Origin: Metridium senile
Lineage: Eukaryota; Cnidaria; Anthozoa; Actiniaria; Metridiidae
Length of the DNA stretch: 64,000 nucleotides
Assembly (NCBI GenBank): GCA_949775045.1
Contig: OX459103.1
Location: forward strand, 15,982,807-16,046,806
Reading direction: 5' to 3'
Shown here: positions 58,401 through 63,705 of the stretch, piece after piece
Position numbering within the stretch: the first letter of the stretch is position 1
Layout of the letters: each line of letters starts with the position of its first letter
Translations under genes and position numbers: made by a program
The notes under the pieces: model-generated
What the model was told of the DNA's origin: nothing
The model's input: the letters and a program-made list of their open reading frames with translations, nothing else
Database searches by the model: none

Positions 58401-61400
58401 TTAAGTATCCTTTTAATTTCACATTCCACGATGAATAACCTATTTCCTTCTATTAAACATAACATAGTTCATCAGTTTTAGAATACAACATATCTTTCAA
58501 AAGAAAGAGCACATCGAAATTAGTAATATTCCAAAGTTTTAATGTAGTAACATAAAATGATAAAAAAGCTACAGCTGTTTAAATTGACAAGGATTTGACT
58601 GAAAATTTGAACTTTGGGCTGACGAGCCTCGTTTTCATGTGTTTGGTACATTTCAAATGCTGATAACTCTGCAGCGATTTAATACATGACACCATGACTC
58701 AATAACGCACCTTACCGTGGCCACCCAATTTAAGTTTTGCATAAGTTAGAGCGGTTTTCGTATGACTGTGAAACGGAGCGTGCAATGCCGTGACCGCGTC
58801 ACTGCCGTAGTTTCTATAAAAACGTTCGAATTTTCGGCTGTACAGCGTGCAGTGTAGCGACCGTGCCTTTTTCACAGTCATGGGAAAACCGCTCTAGCTT
58901 AAGGCCTGTGCAAACGCAAGCAACATTGTTGGACCAACATGGTTGCTCCAACATGTTGGGCCCGTTTAAACACCATGTTGGATGATGTTTGATGAAACTC
59001 ATCCAACATTTCTTTTGTTCTCGTGTTCAACAAACCGTATCGCAACAATGTTGGCCAACAATGTTGCGTTCGTTTGCTCGGGCCTTTATAGCGTTCAAAA
59101 GTTTCTCTTCTCGACTGATTATTTTCCACACCTTTTTAAATTTAAACATCCTGGGAGGTTTTTAAGACACTTATAAACTTCACTCTTGTCTTCGCTTTGA
59201 ACATTTCAAAGTGTTTATCTTTTCAGGGTTCGTGCTGGTGTCAGTAAACAAAATCTAAGGAGTTTTCAAGGAGTTTTCAAGGACCAAAAAGTAATTTTTA
59301 AGCCCTTTTTGCGACATGCATTAGCTGATGCATTCTGGGACGGTCGTTCCCAGTACTCCTCAATAGATGCAGGGAAGCCTGTCGGATAATTCCTTGGCGA
59401 TTCTAATTAATCTTGTTGAGCTTATTTTACGAAAATGATGTACAGTACTAGAATTTTTACTTAACTTTAATTTGCAATACTAGAATTTTTACCCTACTTT
59501 AGCTAGAATTAAGGAGTTTTTAAGGAGTTTTTGCTGATTTTCTAGAATTCAAGGACTTTTCAAGTGCCCTTAAAAACGTAAATCAAATCTAAGGAGTTTT
59601 CAAGGAGTTTAAGGAGTAGCACGAACCCTGCGTTTGTCACTCGGCGTGTCTTTTATATTACGGTCTAATTCTCGCTTTCTGATTGGTTAACTTGTACAAA
59701 ACTTTAATTATAGGTGGCCACGGTGCGTCGCGCTGTAATTTGTCGAGCAATTCATGGACTTTGTCTCTAGTGCTGATCGGCCCTTAGTGATGTTAGTAGC
59801 CTCATTTACCTTAACATCTTTTTCATCGGTGGAGTTGTATCGAGAAACCCTCAGTCCTAGACCGTCGGGGCTCATCTGAAGTGGAAAACATGGTGTTAAG
59901 AAAAAATGTTGCAAAGAATAGGGGATTGTCTCCCGGCATAACAGTCTGGTCTCGGAGGCATTTCAAGCACCCTACCACTTGTCCAAGTGGTAGGGTGATC
60001 GGCGGAGGTTTTTGACAACGACCCCTTAAAGGTACGCACAGATAAAAATAACTGATAAAGCTTTGTTGATTTCAACCCCTAAAATGTAGGCCTGTGCAAT
60101 GTTCTTGCCAGCAAAGCTTACTTTTAGCAATGAAGCAGAGTAAAAATGACCCTTGCAGGTACGGAATCATGTTATGTGACTGATTTTTTAGCCAGAACCC
60201 TAAAACATTGCTAGAAATTTGGGTCATTGTACAGCGGTTTTCTTGGGCTCAGATTTTATACGGCTAAAACGTTAACTCCAAACTTCCGCAATATGATGAT
60301 TGGGAACCCTGTTTTCAATCCCACAATGCATTAGGAGATAAAATACGTAAAATGGCGGACCAAGAAAGATTCTAAGAGTTTGTTTCTTTGTTTTATTTTA
60401 TTTACAACTTGAAGCTGGATAAAAACATGGCGCAGTTACAAAGATGTTATTTGCAATGTTCACAGCCTTCAGGAAGAAAATTGGACAGTTATTCTGCGCA
60501 TGTTTTTGGCTATTTTGACTGTTTAAACAGTGTACTACTGAGATCGATTCGCGCACTCATCGTAAATGATAATCTTCTACTTCAAATTGAACGAAAAGTA
60601 CATGGAGGTTGGACGATTTCAAAGGAGATGTATGGCAAATTGAGGGCTTATATATGAAAACTACCAACAGCTCAGGAAGGAATGAAGCTGTTTATTGTGA
60701 ATCATTTTTGCAGTGAGTACAAAGATTTATATGTACTTTCATAGTTTTCATTCGCGCACCGAGTGCAATATGCTTACTTCGTCCACAAATACTCAAAATA
60801 AATTATTTGCCATACATTTTCTTATAAAAAGTGGCAGCCATTTTGTTTATTTTTCGTGCTACAACGCATGCGCGTCGCCGTCTTGACCCAAATTTCTAGC
60901 AATGAGGATCCTAAAAGGCACTCACAGGAGATACTTAAACCCTACAAGGTACGCCAATCACCTCTGCTACTTGAACAAAGGGAGTACCCCCCCCCCCCCC
61001 CCCCCCCCCAGGATTTCAAAGTTAACCATACTCATCATTATCGATTATTTTATTAACTGATATATTAACATATTAATTGATCGATTGATTTACTAATTGA
61101 TAGGTCGATATATTGATAGATTAATTGATCGATTGATTTACTAATTGATAGGTCGATATAGATTGATATATTAATTGATCAATTGATTCACTAATTGATT
61201 GGTCGATAGATTGATAGATTAATTGATGGGTTGATCGATTATTTGAATGATTGATTGATTGATAAATTGATTGGTTAAATACACCTATTTCACAAATCGT
61301 TGTCGCAGCCGAAGCTACAGTCCACACTCTGAAGCTTGCAAAGGATGTCGATAGTTTGAACATAATTTCTGATTTATTACACTTTCTATTACTGTTATAG

Positions 61401-63705
61401 AAAGGGTTTTTTTACCATCTACCACTTTAACACCTTGGTTTGGTCTTAAAACACAAACACGTTCAACAAAAATATGTTATGAATGGATCTATAACAAGAC
61501 AAGAAATACGGTCATCCTTTGCATGCTTGGTAGTGTGGACCGTAGACTTATTGTGACAACGATTATTAAAATAGGTGTATATACCTAATTCAAAAAAAGG
61601 TTGAGACGGGGCGAGCGGCGACCGGGGGTATAAGTGATGAGCGATTGCACGACCGAAAGGAACTCTGGGTAATACGAATTCCTTCTTATTCGTTTCTAAA
61701 TTACCCAAACAATGCCTCCACCGTTTAGCGTACATTCGAGACACACATCTAAGGTCACCGCTGAACGGTGTTTGGGTAATTTGGAATAATGGAACAAGAA
61801 GAAATTCGTTTTACCCACAAACACTTTCGGCTATGCAATCGCCAATCGTCAATCGCCGTTCGACCCGTCAACCTTTTTTTGAATTAGTTGTAAGTGCAAC
61901 ACTTACCATAAGAGTGTTAAGTGAGGTATTTGTTTCAAGTACATTCACCCATATCTGGAAGAACATAGGTGTCGTGTATTCCCTCTGGACCTTGCTAAGG
62001 ATATCAAAGAAGTCCCACGAGCTCTCATTCCAGGAAGAATTAAATATTGGAGAGGATCCTAGTTGTGCAATCATATCCATCAATGGTTGACTTCCAACAG
62101 CTTTTATGGTATTCAGGTCCATACAAGAATCGTAAAAACCGAATACTTTTTGTAATGCTTCATTCTGAAAATAATGGTAATGATATATGATATATATACT
62201 TATATTATAAACAATTGATCATACAAAGCATAAACCTTGGGGAGGATGTACATGGGCGAATCTAAGGGGTTGTCCCTTCATGTACCGGACACCCCCTAGG
62301 ACCGCAATTACTCTTAATTTATTTAATACATTTAGGGACCATTCCCAAAATATTTGACTTGGGTGTGGGTGTAAACATTTATAGCAACGCGTGAGCCGAT
62401 TTGGTCCATTTACTCCACTAGTACTCTAAGTAAATCTTTCAGAAAATCTAGCCAATCGGCGTAAAGTCAGCGTAGCGTCTATTACGCAAATATGCACGTG
62501 CGTACTTGAGGCGGGAAATTTACAAATGCTTTTTAATCGTTTTCCATATATTTTTGTATTCAAAAGCCAAAACTCCATATCCGTACTTGTCAAAATGACC
62601 ACGTTATGCCCCTGGAAGTGAGCATGCACGACTTGTTAGTGCGTTAAATAAATGCTAACCTGACAGGGATAGGGTGCTATCTATGTTTTTGTAATCCATC
62701 GAAAACCGCATAAAAACTGGAAAAACACAATGCCTTTAGGTCTTGGAATGCACAATTATTCAATATCAAACGTTTTTGAAAATAGCTGTATACGGTTTGC
62801 ATATTGAAGCCCTCCCCTTTTGGTTCGGTTTTTCTGGCTACTGGGGCCGGTTGTACGAAGGGTGAATAGCGCTATCCACCGGATAAATCCTTATCCAGCG
62901 GATAAAATCTATAAAAAACCTATGCAGTGGATAACTTTTATCCGCGGATAACTCTATCCACCCTTCGTACAACCGGCCCCTGAAGATTATGTCGGCCAAC
63001 ATCCAGGTGATTTAGCGCGCGCATTTCCGGTTAGTATAAGCCAATCAAAAACATCGCCAACAGTTCCAAGATGGCGCCGTTCGAGAGAGTTGTTTCCCGT
63101 GTTAACCCTCGATAAATACATCCTTAAAATAACTTTGCATTAAAAAGTTATATGTTACTTGGACAATAAAACTTAACTGCCGCTCTATCAGGGATAAAAA
63201 AGCGGAATAAAAACAAAACACAAGTAACCGAAATTGTTTTTGTTCGTATCAAAGCTAGATACCGTATGCAATCTTGAAAACAATACCATTACCATATATG
63301 GTATTGTAGGTGAGAAGTAACAAAATACTTTGATTAGCGCGCGAGATTTTTTTCTTTTTTTTTTTCACAGGTTGAGATTGCAACAGAACAATAGGCATAT
63401 CTTTGATACGAAAGTAACCGAAATGATTTTTGTCTCAAGGCGTAATTTTGGAACTATTCCTTTTGACGAACAGTCCTTTGCGCGCTTCGAAGCGAGATCA
63501 GCTGGTACCTGAGAGTAACGGATCCTTGTGTATGTTCTCTGTATCAACCTCTGTATCGTCTGCTCGTTAGACATTCGTAGCTTATTAAGTGGAGCCCAGG
63601 TCTGCTCGGAAAAAGGCAACGGGTTCTTCTCAGGCCATTTTCCACAAGAATACTGATGGAAATCTTCACATGGATCCACGGTTGGGTCCACGGAACTCAT
63701 TAGCT
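37367..63705 (-). CDS. M13 family zinc metallopeptidase (neprilysin/ECE-like), 18 exons, 5' end outside window
   Basis: Eighteen exons join with GT-AG introns and consistent phases into 664 residues plus stop. The order is [15 protein letters not shown] (N-terminal ectodomain), [24 protein letters not shown]...[25 protein letters not shown] (equivalent of the NAxY substrate-binding motif), IPAGILQKP, the catalytic GHEMTHGFD (HExxH, about residues 502-506 of this part), [10 protein letters not shown] (third zinc ligand Glu and its Asp, 562-566), [17 protein letters not shown] (His and Arg of the S1' site) and the C-terminal CKIW. All catalytic residues are present, so it should be an active type II membrane or secreted peptidase that clips small peptides such as neuropeptides. 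The transmembrane exon is upstream, outside the window. Endothelin-converting and neprilysin-like types cannot be separated. Confidence 0.95.
37511..37801. mobile_element. MITE H, copy 1 (TIR CACTGCAAAAACGGC, TA target)
   Basis: CACTGCAAAAACGGCTGAGT and its complement bound 291 bp flanked by TA. The interior has repeated ACTCACTATA motifs. It lies in the last M13 intron, about 45 bp from the exon 18 acceptor. A second copy is at 57,527-57,790. Confidence 0.8.
37927..38220. mobile_element. Inverted-repeat element J in the last M13 intron
   Basis: Arms of about 90 bp: AACGTTGTCCATCTGGAATG then GTTGATCTGAGACCGATAGG, and the complement at 38,130-38,195. Outer ends CTAGTGTTGT / ACAACACTAG. Non-coding. 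Confidence 0.75.
38280..38450. repeat. CCAACATGTTGG-type repeat
   Basis: GGGCCCAACATGTTGG, CATCCAACATTTCTTTTGTT and CGCAACAATTTTGGTCCAAC recur in similar order at 58,912-59,085. Probably an old MITE family; its ends cannot be set exactly. Confidence 0.55.
38990..39289 (+). pseudogene. RecQ-like helicase N-terminal fragment, frameshifted
   Basis: An ATG opens [20 protein letters not shown] then hits a stop after DIQRRNK. A second frame continues [20 protein letters not shown] with an intact Walker A (TGSGKS), and a third frame gives [20 protein letters not shown], the motif Ia region, up to a stop at about 39,289. This is the first third of a superfamily 2 RecQ-type helicase core broken by two frameshifts. 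The DEAH box and later motifs are missing. Confidence 0.75.
39372..39770 (+). repeat. Two-copy tandem duplication (about 200-bp unit)
   Basis: TAACTACATTTAAATCCAAA with ATGTTTACTTTCAAA and GTAACATATACTCAAGCGGC occurs twice, at about 39,430-39,530 and 39,640-39,740, as part of units of about 200 bp with few differences. It lies inside the helicase-carrying element. Confidence 0.85.
40366..40439 (-). CDS. M13 peptidase exon 17
   Basis: Acceptor tttctag|ATC; encodes [20 protein letters not shown] and INPL; donor TTTGAG|GTAAG, phase 2. It holds the conserved His and (split with exon 18) Arg of the substrate pocket. Confidence 0.93.
40777..40991 (-). mobile_element. Tc1/mariner-type MITE C, copy 2 (215 bp)
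   Basis: CAGTGCGAATCGAAAAACCG at one end and CGGTTTTTTGATTCGCACTG at the other, flanked by TA. Same length as the copy at 12,168-12,382, reversed. Located in intron 16 of the M13 gene. Confidence 0.85.
41350..41445 (-). CDS. M13 peptidase exon 16
   Basis: Acceptor gtcccaag|GCT; encodes [20 protein letters not shown] and [12 protein letters not shown]; donor GCGCAG|GTACGT, phase 0. It matches the LPG...L...Q.FF..(F/Y)AQ block that precedes the (V/I)(W/F)C motif in the family. Confidence 0.94.
41701..43025 (+). repeat. 39/40-bp minisatellite (about 33 copies) in M13 intron 15
   Basis: The unit reads CATGTTTGCTTGTTAGTTAA then TACTTTTTTGTTTGTTGCTG. The left half mostly has a 40-bp period (six T) and 42,600-42,960 a 39-bp period (five T), the latter leaving 13-codon repetitive ORFs open on both strands. 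Not a gene. Confidence 0.95.
43308..43373 (-). CDS. M13 peptidase exon 15 (third zinc ligand)
   Basis: Acceptor ttcaatag|ATG; encodes [20 protein letters not shown] and FK; donor AAG|GTAAAA, phase 0. GE(V)xxD carries the third zinc-binding Glu and its partner Asp. Confidence 0.95.
43531..43721 (+). mobile_element. tRNA-derived SINE in M13 intron 14
   Basis: A pol III A box TGGCCTAGCTG (43,541-43,551) and B box GGTTCAAGTAC (43,578-43,588) are spaced as in a tRNA. They are followed by a SINE body with GAGTTGAGTTTG and GGGCTTTTTCTCCGGGT. The body continues past a hAT-like insertion at 43,722. Orientation is opposite to the M13 gene. Confidence 0.75.
43722..44066. mobile_element. hAT-like MITE inserted in the SINE
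   Basis: Starts CAAGGGAGCACGACAGACT and ends in the diverged complement AGTCTGCCGTGCTCCCTT; arms of about 100 bp include GGATATATTCGATCTTTTGA. An exact 8-bp target duplication GAGTAGTG flanks it (43,714-43,721 and 44,067-44,074). TIR and duplication length suit hAT. Confidence 0.8.
44169..44293 (-). CDS. M13 peptidase exon 14
   Basis: Acceptor cattaag|GC (phase 1 start); encodes [20 protein letters not shown] through [15 protein letters not shown]; donor TTGCAC|GTGAGT, phase 0. The FDxxG(K/R)xF...WW block follows HExxH in the family. Confidence 0.94.
44300..44660 (-). repeat. (TTCA)n tetranucleotide tract at the exon 14 acceptor
   Basis: GAATGAATAAATGAAT units on the plus strand, i.e. TTCATTTATTCATTC in gene orientation, begin within 10 bp of the exon 14 acceptor. 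The Ile/His-rich ORF on the minus strand is an artefact. A related tract lies at 44,806-45,128. Confidence 0.92.
44806..45128 (-). repeat. (TTCA)n tetranucleotide tract, second
   Basis: Imperfect ATGAATGA/AATAAATG units including two copies of GCAATAACTGAATGAAGG, about 60 bp upstream in plus coordinates of exon 13. Confidence 0.9.
45189..45256 (-). CDS. M13 peptidase exon 13 (HExxH zinc site)
   Basis: Acceptor tatcttag|T; encodes [20 protein letters not shown] and TM; donor ATGG|GTATGA, phase 1. HEMTH supplies two zinc ligands and the catalytic Glu. Confidence 0.96.
45385..45687. mobile_element. MITE F, copy in M13 intron 12 with duplicated end
   Basis: Has the GATGAATAGGTAATATAATG left end and the right end twice (ACCTATCGTTTATATCAAAC at about 45,518 and 45,627). 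Ends about 43 bp from the exon 12 donor. Confidence 0.75.
45730..45781 (-). CDS. M13 peptidase exon 12
   Basis: Acceptor atattttag|AT; encodes [16 protein letters not shown]; donor CCCAG|GTAGGT, phase 2. IPAGILQxP is the block between NAxY and HExxH. Confidence 0.94.
46160..46218 (-). CDS. M13 peptidase exon 11 (substrate-binding NAAY)
   Basis: Acceptor gtatttcag|T; encodes [19 protein letters not shown]; donor ATGG|GTAATA, phase 1. INAAY corresponds to the family NA(F/Y)Y motif whose Asn-Ala bind the substrate backbone. Confidence 0.92.
46265..46450 (+). repeat. (CAA)n-rich tract, left part
   Basis: ACAACA repeats with longer units containing CACCGACAACATCAAAT. The tract continues at 48,736-49,250 on the other side of the inserted LINE. 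Confidence 0.88.
46468..48727 (-). mobile_element. 5'-truncated LINE in M13 intron 10, RT frame intact
   Basis: The minus-strand ORF (46,656 to about 48,725) encodes about 690 residues, starting downstream of the endonuclease: [15 protein letters not shown] linker, RT with [68 protein letters not shown] and IQLYADDT, then the C-terminal [10 protein letters not shown] and [11 protein letters not shown] blocks. No stop or frameshift is seen. The 3' end is (TAAA)n-like. The 8-bp sequence CATCAAAT on both sides (46,460-46,467 and 48,728-48,735) is the target duplication. It looks CR1/L2-like, and lacks endonuclease by 5' truncation. Same strand as the host gene. Confidence 0.88.
48736..49250 (+). 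repeat. (CAA)n-rich tract, right part, with longer tandem units
   Basis: Units of about 70-80 bp containing AACACCGACAACATCAAATA and AAAACAAAGACAAT separated by (CAA)n, then CCACGCCAACTATTACAACA units. Confidence 0.88.
49333..49436 (-). CDS. M13 peptidase exon 10
   Basis: Acceptor tatttatag|GTA; encodes [34 protein letters not shown]; donor AAAAG|GTAAAC, phase 2. NTYFxN aligns with the family (D/N)xYFxN block. Reading it this way makes exon 11 begin in the right phase. Confidence 0.88.
49556..49746 (+). repeat. (CAAA)n-(CCGA)n microsatellite
   Basis: AAACAAACAAGC units pass abruptly at about 49,663 into (CCGA)n and (CCGACCCA)n. All ORFs over it are period-4 artefacts. Confidence 0.93.
49792..50418. 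mobile_element. TTAA-flanked inverted-repeat element (627 bp) in M13 intron 9
   Basis: Begins GGTGACTGGCTACTTTG and ends in its complement CAAAGTAGCCAGTCACC, with TTAA immediately outside on both sides (49,788-49,791 and 50,419-50,422 region). The TTAA target suggests piggyBac-type mobilisation. No transposase inside. It abuts a 36-bp segment shared with 26,689-26,724. Confidence 0.75.
50804..50881 (-). CDS. M13 peptidase exon 9
   Basis: Acceptor gattcttaag|GCA; encodes [20 protein letters not shown] and AALYTR; donor ACAAGA|GTGAGT, phase 0. It matches the GYPD(D/F)I block. Confidence 0.94.
51114..51212 (-). CDS. M13 peptidase exon 8
   Basis: Acceptor atattgcag|GCC; encodes [20 protein letters not shown] and [13 protein letters not shown]; donor GAAAAG|GTAGCA, phase 0. 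(D/E)WMDxxT(R/K) is a family hallmark. Confidence 0.95.
51258..51545. mobile_element. MITE K in M13 intron 7
   Basis: Arms CAATGGCTTTCAACCTGAAA, then GGTTTATTTTTTCCAGACAT and GTTTCGGCGCACTTA, with the complement at 51,480-51,540. About 288 bp, ending 46 bp from the exon 8 acceptor. Non-coding. Confidence 0.75.
51852..51995 (+). repeat. Dispersed repeat L (ACCGTATGCAATCTT ... ATCTTTGATACG)
   Basis: Nearly the same 143 bp recurs at 63,262-63,410, including CCATTACCATATATGGTATT and GAGATTGCAACAGAACAATA. A partial copy is at 23,286-23,370. Confidence 0.75.
52195..52428. mobile_element. MITE F, copy in M13 intron 7
   Basis: GGAAACTAGCGAGTAAACTA at one end and TTATATTACCTATCATG at the other; centre TTTCGAGCTTTAGCCCTTCG / CTAAAGCTCGAAACG. 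Confidence 0.78.
53005..53325 (-). mobile_element. Repeat M, copy 1, next to the exon 7 donor
   Basis: Contains GAACAGTTCCAAAATAACGC, CTTGAGACA, GATAGAGCAGCAG, ACGCCATTTTGGAACTGTTG and GCGCGCGCAAAATC in the order also found, reversed, at 62,995-63,480. It ends about 12 bp from the exon 7 donor. Ends GCGCGC are inferred from the pairwise match. Confidence 0.65.
53338..53563 (-). CDS. M13 peptidase exon 7
   Basis: Acceptor tctttcag|G completes AAG; encodes [20 protein letters not shown] through [20 protein letters not shown] and [12 protein letters not shown]; donor AAAGAG|GTGGGT, phase 0. W(E/K)RC...(A/G)VGR(L/M)(Y/F)V is a central family block. Confidence 0.95.
53690..54222. mobile_element. 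MITE N, copy 1 (arms with CGATTGGCGATTGCACGACC), M13 intron 6
   Basis: Left arm GCCGATTGGTGATTGCACGA and right arm complement (CAATCGCCAATC...) ending CTTTTTTGGATTAGGTG. It contains an extra A-rich insertion and CTCCACTGCTCAG...GAGACACCCATCTAAGG seen in the other two copies. Right end about 50 nt from the exon 6 donor. Confidence 0.7.
54273..54406 (-). CDS. M13 peptidase exon 6
   Basis: Acceptor tctttcag|ATA; encodes [44 protein letters not shown]; donor GAAAA|GTATAC, phase 2. It matches the (I/F)(N/D)W...F family block. Confidence 0.94.
54474..54676. mobile_element. Inverted-repeat element P, M13 intron 5
   Basis: Perfect arms of about 42 bp: CACCTAATTGCAAGAACGTT then GTCTTGACTTTAGTAATTTA and the exact complement at the right end. 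203 bp in total. Confidence 0.8.
54680..56270. other. Intronic stretch without recognised features (M13 intron 5)
   Basis: No exon-like block of the peptidase is missing between exons 5 and 6, and no protein homology is seen. AT-rich with scattered repeats. Confidence 0.5.
56396..56590 (+). repeat. (TGCTG)n pentanucleotide array beside the exon 5 donor
   Basis: About 39 TGCTG/TGGTG units. In gene orientation the (CAGCA)n array begins at intron nucleotide 10 of intron 5. The period 5 leaves several frames open on both strands; these are not genes. Confidence 0.96.
56600..56677 (-). CDS. M13 peptidase exon 5
   Basis: Acceptor ccgtttcag|ATG; encodes [20 protein letters not shown] and NNTNGK; donor GGCAAG|GTAATT, phase 0. 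It matches the (R)...Y.K(M)(T/K)(L)xEL segment of the family in position and length. Confidence 0.88.
57310..57873. mobile_element. MITE N, copy 2, split by MITE H
   Basis: CCTAATTCATAAAAGGTTGA plus CGATTGGCGATTGCACGACC at the left, and CGGTCGTGCAATCGCCAATC ... CCTTTTTTGGATTAGAT at the right. The MITE H copy interrupts it. The right end lies about 19 nt from the exon 4 donor. Confidence 0.75.
57527..57790. mobile_element. MITE H, copy 2 (264 bp), nested in MITE N
   Basis: CACTGCAAAAACGGCTGAGT at the left and GGCCATTTTTACAGTG-type right end, TA on both sides; otherwise like 37,511-37,801 but about 27 bp shorter. Confidence 0.8.
57890..58006 (-). CDS. M13 peptidase exon 4
   Basis: Acceptor ctttgtag|ACT; encodes [39 protein letters not shown]; donor GCACTT|GTAAGT, phase 0. 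Y..YM.(D/K)...LLG block of the family. Confidence 0.94.
58170..58440 (+). repeat. Repeat with CTGATGAAG...CGAAACGTC motif
   Basis: CCTGATGAAGACTAGCAG then ATTGCAGTCGAAACGTCGC at 58,327-58,363. The arrangement (GATGAA, short hairpin, GAAACGTC) also occurs in MITE F and MITE K. Possibly a terminal part of a Penelope-like element; unproven. Confidence 0.4.
58706..59735. mobile_element. Fold-back element Q with nested hAT-like element
   Basis: Outer arms GCACCTTACCGTGGCCACCC / GGTGGCCACGGTGCGTCGCG with AAGTTTTG...ACAAAACTTTAATTA. A related shorter copy lies at 14,242-14,500. It contains a CAACATGTTGG repeat (58,912-59,085) and the element at 59,224-59,630. Confidence 0.55.
59224..59630. mobile_element. 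hAT-like inverted-repeat element (CAGGGTTCGTGCT...AGCACGAACCCTG)
   Basis: The 13-bp ends are exact complements and begin CAGGG as in hAT elements. Inside, TAAGGAGTTTTCAAGGAGTT repeats occur near both ends. No clear 8-bp target duplication was found. Confidence 0.65.
59810..59875 (-). CDS. M13 peptidase exon 3
   Basis: Acceptor cacttcag|ATG; encodes [20 protein letters not shown] and VK; donor GTTAAG|GTAAAT, phase 0. GLGL.....Y is the family block after the N-terminal helices. Confidence 0.92.
59968..59997. repeat. Perfect 13-bp hairpin with 4-nt loop
   Basis: CACCCTACCACTT GTCC AAGTGGTAGGGTG, within M13 intron 2. Confidence 0.8.
60030..60960. other. Possible fold-back element with a small ORF
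   Basis: ACATTGCTAGAAATTTGGGTCA (60,206-60,227 region) and TGACCCAAATTTCTAGCAAT (60,884-60,903) are inverted. Between them an ATG at 60,427 opens 76 codons ([20 protein letters not shown]...), of unknown function, to TGA 60,655-60,657. It may be a transposon-borne fragment; I do not recognise the protein. Confidence 0.35.
60987..61009 (+). repeat. Homopolymer C23
   Basis: Twenty-three consecutive C. Its length is likely unstable in sequencing and in the population. Confidence 0.9.
61030..61280 (+). repeat. (ATTGATYGATTG)n microsatellite
   Basis: Imperfect TTGA/GATT units with a duplicated longer unit (TTACTAATTGATAGGTCGAT). The Ser/Gln-rich minus ORF is an artefact. Confidence 0.88.
61575..61891. 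mobile_element. MITE N, copy 3, beside the exon 2 donor
   Basis: CCTAATTCAAAAAAAGGTTGA at the left and TCAACCTTTTTTTGAATTAG at the right, with GCGATTGCACGACCGAAAGG / CGGCTATGCAATCGCCAATC inside. The right end is about 17 nt from the exon 2 donor. Confidence 0.8.
61907..62164 (-). CDS. M13 peptidase exon 2
   Basis: Acceptor attttcag|AAT; encodes [20 protein letters not shown], then [18 protein letters not shown] and [20 protein letters not shown]; donor TTATG|GTAAGT, phase 0. (F)Y(x)SCMD....G..PL is the family hallmark after the N-terminal exon. Confidence 0.95.
62165..62840. other. M13 intron 1, left part, no gene
   Basis: No coding homology. A few residues may be missing between exons 1 and 2 relative to other M13 members, but I see no convincing micro-exon here. 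Confidence 0.4.
62843..62980. mobile_element. MITE R (GGGGCCGGTTGTACGAAGGG), M13 intron 1
   Basis: 138-bp palindrome: GGGGCCGGTTGTACGAAGGGTG and its complement at the right end, with TATCCACCGGATAAATC / GGATAACTTTTATCC inside. This terminal sequence is common in marine invertebrate MITEs as I recall. Confidence 0.78.
62995..63480 (+). mobile_element. Repeat M, copy 2, interrupted by repeat L, next to the exon 1 donor
   Basis: GCGCGCATTTCCGG, CAACAGTTCCAAGATGGCGC, TGCCGCTCTATCAG and finally GAACAGTCC occur in reverse order to 53,005-53,325. Repeat L is inserted at 63,262-63,410. It ends about 28 nt from the exon 1 donor. Confidence 0.65.
63509..63705 (-). CDS. M13 peptidase exon 1 of this window (N-terminal ectodomain)
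   Basis: Acceptor cattatag|AG, phase 1; encodes [40 protein letters not shown] and [16 protein letters not shown]; donor CTCAG|GTACCA, phase 0. (S)xD(P)xxxPC(D/E)DF(Y/H)Q(Y)xCG(x)W is the diagnostic start of the M13 ectodomain. The frame stays open upstream to an ATG at 63,761-63,763 with a hydrophobic stretch, but the acceptor and family alignment make an upstream exon more likely. Confidence 0.95.

Noticed and set aside
53005..63480. Introner-type intron gain by MITE N
   Set aside because: The copies occupy only part of much longer introns and do not reach both splice sites.
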